Below are positions 22,178-33,600 of a DNA stretch of 64,000 nt, piece after piece. The notes under the pieces are model-generated. The model saw only the letters and a list, made by a program, of their open reading frames with translations, was not told the origin of the DNA and searched no databases. Each line of letters opens with the position of its first letter. Position 1 is the first letter of the stretch. The translations under genes were made by a program, and so were the position numbers. Location: the NCBI RefSeq assembly GCF_000341285.1, contig NW_005178442.1, positions 87,362-151,361 on the forward strand, in the 5' to 3' direction. Source of the DNA: Galdieria sulphuraria. Lineage: Eukaryota > Rhodophyta > Bangiophyceae > Galdieriales > Galdieriaceae.

Positions 22178-23387
22178 ATGATATTTGCTGTGTTGGAAGT
22201 TGTGTCACAAGCGTTTCCTCCCATCGCCTCGGATGAATCCATAATGACCCTGTCAAAAGACATCTTCGAATTGCTGTCAGAAAAGAAACTTGAATGGATT
22301 GTCCTCGTCATATTGTATCTTTGCATAATAGTTACTGTTGAAAATCGTATGTTTTTTTATAAAAGAATTAGTTTGTTCTTCTAACTTGATATAAAAGAGT
22401 GAGGGTCCATGGAGCAGTCATCACCACGACTTTGTAACAGTGAACTTCCCCAAGGTACGTATGCTGCTTATTTGAGAAGTTTGAAGCCTTAAATATCCTA
22501 ACAAGGTGAAGAGACTGCTTCTTCTTCACGAGAATCATCACAAAAGTCTACTACGTGGACAACCCAGGAACAGATAGAGCAGTCCAATTACGAGTCGTTG
22601 AAGAAAAGTGAAGACTATTCCGAAACTCAAAGCGAAAGCATAGAACCAAGTTATGAAGACAGAGGTGAAGATAACGAAGATGTTTTAGGAGGTGCACTTA
22701 GTGCGTTTACGAAAACAGGAGCCAAGCCAAAGTGGTTGAAGTGTAAACTTTGTAATTATGAGTATGTCCTATTCAAGGAATGATTATAGTTTCTCATATA
22801 ACTTGATTAGGTGTTGGCCTCCTAATGCACGGCATCATTTATTAAAGTGCCCTGTGTTGAAAAAGTCTCCTCATTTGAGAGATAAGATGCTTCCCAATCC
22901 TGCACCTCCTCCACCTCCTCCTAGTTCAAGAAAAGTGTATGCAAGAGAAGAAGACAATCCATATTACTTTACAAGGATTAACACTGCTCCTGGATATATA
23001 TGTAACAACTGTGGATTAGGTTTAAGAGGGGCCCATCGTCCTCGTCACTTGCGCTCATGTTGGAAACGAGGAAAACGAGAAAGATTGAGTCAAAATACTT
23101 TGTCCAGATATCATCAGAGAGGACAAAGTAAAAGTGGAACGACGGACTCTTCTACTTGCAGTAGTAGAGGAATTCATGAAGAGCCTTCATTCTTTCCAGT
23201 GATGGAGACCCATACGGGTATTTGGGGTTTCCAAGATAGGATTCCTGCTACCTGTGTTGTGCATCATTCGACAGAACAAAGCAAAATGAAGACGATATCT
23301 ACGCATATTGCTATTGTTTCTGTTGGAGAGCAGTGGGTTATGAGAGCACAAAAAGATCAGTTGTCTGTTCACAATCTGTGCTCCTGA
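22178..23387 (+). CDS. W-x-P-N zinc-finger protein with possible N-terminal membrane helix
   Basis: Four exons (22178-22346, 22404-22454, 22506-22761, 22811-23387) give 350 residues in one frame. Exon 1 encodes about 56 residues ending in a hydrophobic helix (LEWIVLVILYLCIIV). Exons 3-4 hold a W-x-P-N finger (CKLCNYECWPPNARHHLLKC, split by an intron), a poly-Pro stretch and a second, variant finger CNNCGLGLRGAHRPRHLRSC. The fingers tie it to 18177-20000. Joining exon 1 needs an acceptor at 22402-22403; the zinc-finger gene could instead start at the ATG at 22409, leaving exon 1 as a separate small gene. Confidence 0.6.
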
Positions 23388-23543
23388 CAAGCATTTTTGG
23401 TATCAACTATGACAAAGGGCATAACGAGTATTGACCAATCTTGTCTTGTTTATCAATACTTGTAAGGAAGTTTCGTTGTTTATTCACAAACAACCTTGAC
23501 AACAAGAAAGAAGGATGCTCTTCATAAATACAGATTATGTTCG

Positions 23544-23868
23544 TTATGGACTATGAGTTGCGCCATTTTGAAGTCCCTCTTCTTGTTGGAGACGCATCCG
23601 ATTTTCCCTTCTTGTGTTTTCGAGTTCTCTCCTTAAACGATATTCTTTTCTCTCAATCTTGTCACGCTGATATTCTCCCCATATTTTTCCAATATAAGCA
23701 CCTAGCCCCATCGCTGCCAAGTGCTCCCAAGGACCTAATACGACAACCATTAAACAAACCAACCAATAGCTGCAAAAACTTACGTCGAGAAAGTGGAAGC
23801 AATCTTGCTCCATTCGTGACAATTTGTGCTGCCAAACCTATTGCGGCACCCACCCAAGCGTTCACCAT
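23544..23868 (-). CDS. Small conserved-looking membrane protein, unknown
   Basis: Two exons (23868-23784, 23734-23544), 91 residues. The first exon is a Gly/Ala helix (NAWVGAAIGLAAQIV). The second begins PWEHLAAMGLGAYIG, a helix followed by a highly charged coiled coil rich in Arg/Glu. The PW-x-H-x-AAMGLG block looks conserved and recalls small accessory subunits of mitochondrial complexes, but I cannot name one. The 49-nt intron (GTAAGT...TTAG) is well formed, which supports a real gene. Confidence 0.55.
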
Positions 23869-24483
23869 AACAAAGAACAAGCTTTCTTATACCAACAAGA
23901 ATTCAATAATCAATAATCGAAGGAGTGGATGGGATGGTTGATTCAGTTTGACTCGTAAGTGATGATAGGAAAAGGATCAGTGCTTATTCGAGGGTAATAA
24001 GATTCGGAGCTTCGATATTCTGTTGGGTTTAACTGTTGTGGTGTTTTGTGAAGTAGAAAAGTCTTTCTCTTTTGCTATTTTCTGACGGGGACTGTTTCCT
24101 TTTTTTCAAGATATAGTTCCAGTAACAAAATAGTTAGTGGATATATTCACGGAAAGCTTTTCCTCTATCAGTCATATGTATTGGTGACAACTGTATGGAG
24201 TTCATAAAGTGACCAACGTTGAAGTATAATATTGTTTGTCCTTCTTGATTCACGGCCAATATTATGGTTGCAATAGAGAATGGATAATAAGCTATATAAC
24301 GGTACTATTGCAACTCTGTTTGGTGGCCTAAAACAATTAGTTGTAGTATTCGGAGTCTGGGAAACTGTCTTTTATGCTTTCTTAGATAAGATAAGCTACA
24401 AACAGGTAATAAGATATGAGAAAAACTATCATCATTTTATGATGAGTATATGATGATGGAATACAAATACTCGTTTCTGTTGA
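23869..24483 (+). other. Intergenic interval with one doubtful small frame
   Basis: No secure gene. A 57-codon frame at 24280-24453 encodes a hydrophobic segment (FGGLKQLVVVFGVWETVFYAF) and reaches a possible donor at its KISYKQ end. Splicing onward would run antisense through the end of the V-ATPase gene. The rest is AT-rich. Confidence 0.3.
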
Positions 24484-26525
24484 CTAATGAGTTACTTGGT
24501 CTTCCTTATTTCTGTGTTCATGACTAGAATAACTGCCTGGCCGATGATAATATTCCTGCAGTATCTTTTCAGGAATACGACGCAATAACTGGATAGGAAA
24601 TATTCGCAACAAATCCCATGCCATATCTAATGAAGTATATATATCTCTTCTTTCATAGGCTCCTTGATTAACAAAACGCCTTTCAAACCTATATATATAT
24701 ATATATATATATCATTGGAATAACACAATCAATACCCATGGAAGATTATTCTATGAGAGAACGCACTTATCATGAAATTCTAGGTAGAGCAAGTCTTCCT
24801 GCGACAATGCTTCCACACCAACTACAGCACGCATTGCTAAAGCATCTTTTCCCATAGCATAAGCTGCATATAGTTGATTAGATACATCAGAGTGGTCCTT
24901 CCTTGTCATTCCTTCACCGATAGCGGACTTCATAAGACGAGATAATGAGGGAAGTACATTAATAGGAGGGTAAATCTGTCTGTTGTGCAACTGGCGATCC
25001 AAATAAATTTGTCCCTCCGTTATGTACCTTTTCATAATCAGTATTTGAATGGATGTGAAAAGAAAAGACCATCTTACCATCTAACACCAGGAAGAGCAGG
25101 AATAAGATCAGTCATATCAGCATAGTCAATATGGGCAATATGAGCAATTGAACACTGGAAGCCCTGCCACGTCCACCGGCTCGACCAGAAATGGTTGCCA
25201 AATCTGTATACATATAACCAGGATAACCTCTTCTTCCAGGTACCTGATATAACAAACATCATTCATTCCAATATGAATATATTATATACATATTATATGA
25301 ATCTATTTCATTCATACCTCTTCACGTGCTGCAGAGACTTCACGCAATGCGTCCGCATATGCACTCATATCTGTCAAAATAACCAACACGTGCTTTCCTT
25401 TTTCATAAGCAAGATATTCCGCAAAAGTCAATGCCAGACGAGGAGTAATGATACGTTCAATGGTAGGATCATTTGCCAAATTCAAGAATAAGGTGACTCT
25501 TTCCATAGCACCATTCTCTTCAAAGTCTTGCCTAAAAAAGCGTGCAGTTTCCATATTCACTCCCATTGCAGCAAATACAATAGCAAAATCTTCTTCGTCT
25601 TTGCCTGAACGCTTTACCAACGAAGCCTATGAATAGAAAATGGTTATCATACTCTCAAAGAGTATGAGAAGGACGTACTTGTCTACAAATTTGTGCGGCA
25701 ACTTCATTATGAGGCAACCCTGCTCCGGAAAACAAGGGAATCTTTTGACCTCTGGCAATAGAATTCATCACATCGATACTTGAGATACCCGTTTCAAACA
25801 TTTCCTCAGGATAGGTTCGACTCTGAGGGTTAATAGGTTGACCCTACCATATCCATTCATTCAGACACATTCCAAGGACACCAACTTTTTACACTTGCCT
25901 GAATATCCAAATAAGCTTCTGGTAAGATAGGGGGACCACCATCAATAGGCTTTCCAGAACCATTGAACACTCTACCCAACATATCCACGGATACTGGTGT
26001 TTTCAATATTTCTCCCGTAAACTGACAAACCGTCTTCTTGTTGTCAATGCCTGTGGTCCCCTCAAAAATCTTCCATAATAGAGAATCAGTACAAGTCAAA
26101 CATACTATGATATACTCACCTGCACTACTGCTTTATCGTCGTTGATTTCCAACACTTGCCCTCTTCTCATACTGCCATCACCCAGTGTTACGTTTACTAT
26201 CTCTGCAAACCTTGGTGACTTGACATTTTGTAAAATGACCAAGGGGCCATTTACTGCTGACACTGTTCTATACTCAAGTCTAGGCTTCACAATATAATCT
26301 CTTGATAAAGCTTTCTACAAATGTATTTTAAGTTGCCAAATTATGGTTTGAGAAACTGTTGTGCACTACCTTATGCAAGTTGAACGCTTCCATATGGTCT
26401 ATCAATTGTGCTTCCACTTGTTCTTGGTTAGAGCAAAGAACTAACCCTGTGTCTCCGTTCTTACCGGTATCTTTTGATCGAGAATAACTGTTTTCAGTCG
26501 ACTTGTTTTGCTTTGTGGTCTTCAT
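24484..26525 (-). CDS. V-type H+-ATPase subunit B
   Basis: Eight exons: 26525-26370, 26314-26120, 26069-25899, 25843-25679, 25626-25318, 25243-25078, 25027-24767, 24688-24484. Hallmarks: [129 protein letters not shown]. Subunit B is the non-catalytic nucleotide-binding subunit of the V1 ring, acidifying vacuole and endosomes. The third intron has a GC donor (25898). Exon 6 is odd: after DLATI it reads SGRAGG instead of YERAGR and the frame breaks before re-entering at [11 protein letters not shown]. Outside this stretch the gene looks normal. Confidence 0.9.
24691..24712. repeat. (TA)n tract in V-ATPase B intron
   Basis: An uninterrupted TA dinucleotide run forms the 3' end of the last intron of the V-ATPase B gene and touches its acceptor. 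Similar short TA runs lie at about 13299-13314 and 22029-22043. Confidence 0.8.
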
Positions 26526-26955
26526 TCAACGCCAAGTGACAACAACAACAACAACACCACCACCACTTGTAAAAGACAATGATGAATGAAACTTATTCAG
26601 GAATAAAGTTGGATGATATATTTGCCTGCTTTCAACTACATTTTGAAGTATTTCAATATAGATAGATACTATTTGAGTACTTTTAGAATAGAGCTTATGA
26701 TCACTTTGTCTACAAATAAGAATAGACTCTTTCCATCATGCGTTTCCTTTGTATCCAACTCTCTTATTTTGTGTGTGTTTCTGAAAGAGGTAATAACTTT
26801 TAGATTGACACTTATAATGATGCGTTATTTCAACCTTGATTCTCTTGTTGTGGATGATATTAGGTTTCATGACAATCAGATCAACAGAAGGATTGCTTTA
26901 GAAATGGAGACACTTTTGGATCTTCCAACAAGAATCGATTTAGATCATCATTTGG
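26526..26955 (+). promoter_or_regulatory. Divergent intergenic region
   Basis: About 430 bp between the V-ATPase B and J-domain starts. An (ACA)n(CCA)n stretch lies at about 26539-26566, just upstream of the V-ATPase start. Plus-strand frames at 26613-27017 overlap the next gene in another frame and show no family motif. Confidence 0.4.
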
Positions 26956-27606
26956 ATGTCGTATATAAGCCAACAATTTGTTCAGACTATCCAAAAGAGA
27001 CCTACACTTATCCCTATTAGGATATTTCATCGATGTAGTAAAGGATTATTGCATAGTCAGAAAAGGGATCCTTTTTCAGTTCTTGACTTGGAATCCTGTG
27101 CTTCTTTCGAGCAAGTAAAGGTATCCATTTTCTTAGCCAAACCTTTCAACTCTCTACTATTTTTCTTCTAGAAGAGATATTTATTGCTAGTCAAAAAGTT
27201 ACACCCAGATGTTCTCGAAACAACCACTGACGAATATATTAAAAAGGAAAGGAGTCGTTCCTTTGTAGAGTTACAAGAGGCTTATGAAGTGTTACAAAAG
27301 TTGTATGCTAGTGGCCAGTTTCGAAAAGATAAAGTGCATTATTCTACTCAGTTTACAGAAAAAGAATATGCGTAAGTACAATAATAAACAATTGTCCTCA
27401 TCGAAAACAGATATTGAGAAACTGTGGATAGGTCACGTCGTAAGCCATTTTCCAAGGCACCTCCTTCACCTCGTTGTTTAAGAGCGGGTAATAATGGCGA
27501 ACTTCCTTGTTATATCATATGTGATGGTTGTCGTAGTATGTGTCATGATAGAAATATTGACTGGCATGGCAATAACCATTTGTTTTGGAATGATAGTCCA
27601 AAATAA
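26956..27606 (+). CDS. J-domain protein with C-terminal Cys/His motif
   Basis: Three exons (26956-27120, 27172-27371, 27432-27606), 179 residues. The N-terminus is basic (MSYISQQFVQTIQKRP...RCSKGLLHSQ), fitting an organelle presequence. The J domain runs from DPFSVLDLES through YLLLVKKLHPDVL to ELQEAYEVLQKLYASG; HPD is intact, so it should stimulate an Hsp70. The C-terminal part has CDGCRSMCHDRNIDWHGNNH, a C-x2-C-x3-C-x-His cluster that may bind metal. The last intron was set at 60 nt because shorter choices hit stops. Likely a mitochondrial or plastid co-chaperone; partner unknown. Confidence 0.75.
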
Positions 27607-27687
27607 AGACTGTCTTCCTTTGAAGAAATCGCAACAGGCATTCATGCAATGTCAAAAGGAAATTGTGAAAAGTAGTCGAACCTTGTG

Positions 27688-30600
27688 ATGTCTCTGAGTA
27701 GTTTGGTTGCTGATACTCTGTCCAAGCACTTGGATAAGTTTTTCCAAGATATCAATCGTGACCAGCTACACTTCCACTTATGGCGTGGTAAAGTGAGTTT
27801 ATCCCACGTAAAGTTGAAGACTTCTCTATGGAATAGTCTTGTTAGTCCACTTGGTTTTGTGTTACAAGTGAGTTTTGATATTCTATTATTGTTGGAATAT
27901 TGAGTTGAAAACGAATAGCAAGGAATGGTCGACTCTTTGGAACTCTCGTTATTTCAGTCACAAACTTCGATAACTCTGAAAGGTCTGCATCTCAAGTTCC
28001 AACAGGCACCGTTACAAGACCAGAAAAGTTCATGGTCTGAAACTATATACAATGAAAGTGTATTTATATTTTCAGGATTGGAATGGAACAAAACTTTATC
28101 CTTGTGGAAGACAGAGCTTGGCTCCTTTCTAGCAGCCTTGGTGTCGTTGACTGTAGAGGACATTAGAGTAGAGTTGGAATATTCACATTGTGGACACTAT
28201 AACCAGTTGAGATTGTTTATAGATAAGTTGCAGATTTTGGAAAGGGAAGCTGATTCTATTCCTTTGGAGCATAGTGCTGAAGTAGACATCGATCTTGGCC
28301 TTGAGGTTTCGAAGCTGGTCTTATTACAACAATTTGAGTTATATCACTTACAACTTGAGCATAATATTAGTAATATTATTTGTTCACTTGCTTCATGTCG
28401 CTTAGAGTTGGATGCGATGATACAAGTCCAAGAATTTTCCATGTCTTGTTCCATTGTTTGTTCATCACCTTTGCAGTTTTATTTGGATTGGAATGTTATC
28501 GAAAGTTTATGGAATCTTCTTGAGGCGTGTCAATATTATCAAAGAGCTATGGATAAGTGTCAAGCCAAACATTTCATTCTTTATGCTGAGAAAGATACGA
28601 TGGAAAGGTCTTCAGCAATGGTTGCCAAGTGGAAATGGATTACTCATTTTATGATTTTGTATTACGTGCGTCCAATGAGGAAATATTATCGTATATTTCG
28701 TGCTTGTTGTTTTCGTTGGTTGAGATTGAATATATTACAAGATGAGGTTGAATATTATCGATTGAGTTCCTCACAGATTTTTTTCTTACAGAGAATGGAG
28801 AGACGATATCCTAAACAATGTATGTCTTATTTACGACATTTGAGAGAATTGGCAGTTTCCAATGAACAAGATTGTCGTCGTGTATTTTCCTTATTGGATG
28901 AAGAGTATTTGAAAGGATTGTTTAGTCTTAGTTGCTTCTTTCGAAGTAGCTCTTGGCATCCTTTAATGTCAAAACCAACTCTAGCTATGATATGTCGTTT
29001 GGAAGAAGGAGTTGATGTTCATTTCAAAGATAAGATTCTAGAATTGGATTTGCATTTGAGTAATTGTTATTTGGAGTGGCTAAGTAATGAGAGAGAACAA
29101 AAGTGGATAGCGAATAGTCGTTCTGTTTGTCTTTCTGTATTTTTGGATCATTCATTCTCCTCACCAAGAAAAGGTCAAAGTGTTTGGAATCTAATAGATT
29201 CTAGTGACACTTTTTCTAGTTGGATACAATTGGAATATAGATTGGAACATCAAGAACCTTTTTATGGCTATTTCATGTTAGAACTTTGTGGTATACGAGT
29301 TCGTTTGAATCCTGCTGTGTTTCGGTATATTCGTCACTTGATGATGAATAATAGCTCATCAACACATGAAAGGAAAGAGGAGAGCAAAGAAGATTCTGTT
29401 ATCTTTTTGATCCGGAAAATGAAGAGGATGGATCCTTTTAACCAACTTATTTGGAATGCTTTATCTTGCTATCAACCTCGTTCATCCTTGGACTGGTTTA
29501 TGGAGGTAAGTTTGAGAGTTTTATTATTTTCTCTAATGAATCTACTTTTGTATATCTATCTAGAGAGGTGCTATTCTGATCCAGTTCCGTTGTTGGGATA
29601 TTATATGTATGAGTTCTTACAAAGGAGATTCGATGGAAGCTTTAAGTATGTCTTGGAACACTTTAGAGTTGCAAAGACTGGGTTTCTCTATCCATGAAGA
29701 AGAGAATTTGTCGAGTTTTGGTGGAATTCAATCTACTGTAGATGCTCTTTGTATTGTTCACCTTTGGGAATCACATGGAAATAGCGAAAGTCAATCCATG
29801 TCAAGAACTTTAGTGCGTTTTGATTGTCCTATTGAATTGATTTGGTCAAGAGATGAGAAAGAGAACTTGGAAACTTTTCAGTGTGTCATTGATCAATGGC
29901 AAGTTTCTATGGTGTCGGAAGATTGGTTATTATTATGGCACTGTTTGCAACAAGATTATGAAATATTCTATTTACCATTGGATATAATCGAACCCGATCA
30001 TTTGCCTTGTTGAACCTTCGACATGGAAACAACGCAGATATCTGAGTACCAAAGCTAAAATAGAATCAATTCAATAGGGGAACTACAACCAAAGCATGAC
30101 TTTTGACCAAATGGGATGTATCATCGTAGTGATTTCATTACAAAGCACTAACGAGTTGCTAGACAAACTACCCTTATCGGAAAAGATTCTACTGACCAAG
30201 TGTAAAACAGGCAGGCTGATGCGAAAATAGAAAGCTATGTTACGTGAATCATATACACTGTATAGAAGTTGGATCGAAGAGGATAGTCTCCATCATCGCT
30301 AACTCATTCATGGAAAAAAGACAAGAAAAGTAATCGACAAGTGGAATGGATATATAGCCAAGTTATGATAGAAAAGTTGGACATCGCATATTCATATCCT
30401 ACTTGTATTCCATTTCATTTGTTGTTGGAAAGAATACGTTTTACTTGGGATAAGAATATTATACAAGAAGAGCGAGAAGGCAATATGTTGGTCATGAATG
30501 AAATGCCATGGAAATGTATTGTTTTTTCGGTACGCTTATATTCAACTTTGAATGAATATACAACTCTATTGGATATGCCTCCTTTTACCATTTCCATGAG

Positions 30601-33600
30601 AAAAGAAGACGATCATTTCAAGATGTATTGTGCCTTCTCTCCCATTCATATTCAGATAACATTGGAGGATGTTGATTCTTTGATGAATGGCAGTTTATAT
30701 GCTTTACAAACAGTCAGTGGTTGGATGGAGAATACTATTCCTAGTGAAAGTGTTCAATCTGAGAAGCAGACTTTCAATTTATTATCTTGGCGCATAGATA
30801 TTGAAGAATTTCATTTCCAATGGATATGTTGGAATTGTGAGTTTATGATTTCGTTTCAAAGAGCATCCGGAGGCTATGATACTTCATCCTTGACTGAGGA
30901 AACATATTTGCTCTCTAATGACGCATCCAAAGAACGATTTTGGTTCCAGTTACCCAATTTGAATGTACAAGCCAAGAATGCCTCAAGTATTTGGTTTTCT
31001 TTCCAAAGTCAATCGATAGTATATAATCTGTGTAAGAGTCCTTTTGATTGGCTGGAGATTGCAGAGTTGAAGATGAGTTTGGATACTTGTTGTTTTGCTG
31101 TTCTTACATCTTTAGTACTTTGGGAACAATATTGGCAGTCTCAATTCAACTCGTTCCATCATCATCATGATTCGAATGCCAATATATCAACTAGAGTTTT
31201 TTGGTATCGATTAGTTTTGCATCATGTATCAGTTAGTTTGACCAGTTGTCAGTTGGAAGAGTCTAGTATAACGAATGATTGGGAAATCCATCACTGGATA
31301 ATGGAATATCGAGAGCAAGTTGAATGCATGATTTATTTCCAATATATCGTTTCTACTATTGGAAAGGGACCGAATATTTGGCAATATCAAGGAAAGCCAT
31401 TGATATTGTCCATCTTCCCTGATTGGAATCCACCTGATTATACTCATCATCCATTCCATATGAATGTACGAGCAATCCAATTGTCTTATGATCGACAATC
31501 ATCCCACTGGAATGTTTCCATTCCTTTGAATACTATTCAGTTACAATGGAATTTTCCCATGTTGCAGTTGTGTTTGGAGTTTCAAAAAAGTCTCACAAGT
31601 ATGATGGATGGACTGTCTTTATCGAAAAAGGATAGTGAAGTGAGTAGAAAGGGATATAAGGATTCTTTATGGACTATTCATTGCCGAGTATCCACCTTTC
31701 GTTGTTGTGTGTTGGAATGTTGTTCATTACCTCATCTTCAACCTCTAATAGGATTACAAGGAACTTTAAAACATATCGAGTTGGAAGTATCTTCATCATT
31801 ACCTCATCTCGCTATCACTTTATCAACAAGTCAATACAAGTTTGGATTGGAAAGCATTAGAATGGATAATCAGGGAACTCATGATTCATCTTTCATGGAT
31901 GAGGAGGAGGAGGAGGAGGAGGAAGTAGTACAGATTTTAGTAGAAATACTAGTTTGGTTAGTGACTATTCAGACAACAGATGGAGTTCATTGGTGGGTCA
32001 TGTCAGCAAAAAACATCATTCTCTACTCAAAGGAGATGAAATGTGGGTAAATGCACAACCCAACAGTCAGTCATTCTCTATTCGAATTCATAAGTGTGCC
32101 ATTCAGTTCTCTGCAGAAAGATACAGTTGCTTGGATAGATGCTTGAAAAGTTGGTTGCCTTTTTCGAACAGTGCATCTCAGCCTTTTGCCATTCCTCATA
32201 TGCAGTTGACAGTTGTCCAAGCAAAGTGCACTTGGATGGATCAAGACCAATGGGAAGGTTTACCTTTAGGTAGAGTTACCTTATCCTTCAAGTTGCAATG
32301 TAATCCTCTTGGCGGGCGAGTAGATGTGAGTGGTTTGGTAGAGATATACAATATGATTCATATGGCTTTGGAACCTTTTATAGAAGAGTGGAGTGCTTGT
32401 CTCTACATTTTCTTGAAACAAAAACTCTCGCATGGATTGGCATTGATTGATGCTTCTAATCGTTCTCCACCGCCCTTATCATTGTCTCACTTTGATATAC
32501 TATTGAGTTCTTCTCGCATATTGCAAGTGAATCTCAATCCTCCCATAGTTGCAACCTTGTATCGATTATACTATCAACTTGAAGAAAGGTGTGAGTCAGT
32601 TATTGGTTCCCGTTCATTGTTTTCTGTCAGCAACAGAACTGGAGAAACCATCGAATTGTACAGAACAAAGAATGTTCTCATACAGCAAATCAAAGATGGT
32701 CAAATCGTTCAACTTGTAGATCAACTATTGTTACAAGGACATTTCTATTTGTATTCTCCTTTTCTTTCTTCATCAACTCGAATTGAACTTGCTTTTGATG
32801 GAACACAATGTTGTATTCCTATAACATCGAGTGGACAAGATTTCTATTTGATTGTAGAGAAACAAATTTCAGAGCTGAATACATTGTTAGAGATTCGTTC
32901 CAATTATTTTATACAAAATCATTGCGATACTTCATTGTGGTTGTACTTTTTTGATGGTCATGAAATTCAAAGTTTGAGCATAGAAAGTGGAAAGAAACGA
33001 AGTATTCCGTTGTATTATTTATGGAATGGAAGACATATTCGAGTGAGTTTATGTTTAGATGAAATGACCGATGGTTGTTTAGAAACGAGTCCTTTATTCA
33101 TGGACTGGTTACAAAGTTGTTTTCAACCTAACCATTTATCAGAGTTGAATTGTTGTTGTTCAGTAGTGAAAGATGGTTTCGTTCATTGCTTTGCACAGTC
33201 AAGAATGGAATGGAGTCATCCCAATGTGGTTTTACATGTAATGCCTTTGTTATGTGTGAAGAATTATTTGGGAGTCGATATTTACGTGATGGATGATTCT
33301 TTATCGTCTCATTGGAATCTGTTGCCTTACACGGGTCTTTGTATGTTGTATTCTCTCAATAGACAACGATGTGTTATTCGATCGATACAAACAGATGAAC
33401 AGTATACTATAGAATGGGGTGAAAATCAACACAAAAGAAAGTATTCAAGTCGATGCATTGGAAATACAAATCGTCGTTGTATATCTTATACGTTTCTTTC
33501 ATCATCAACAACTTTTGCTTGGAAAGAAATCATATTACATCCCGATATCATTGTTTCTAGTCCATGTCTGCCTATCAAGGAACAAAATACTTTGATTTAT

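Noticed and set aside
26613-26955. Plus frame upstream of the J-domain gene
   Set aside because: Runs into the J-domain gene in a different frame and has no motif; the J protein has its own ATG at 26956.
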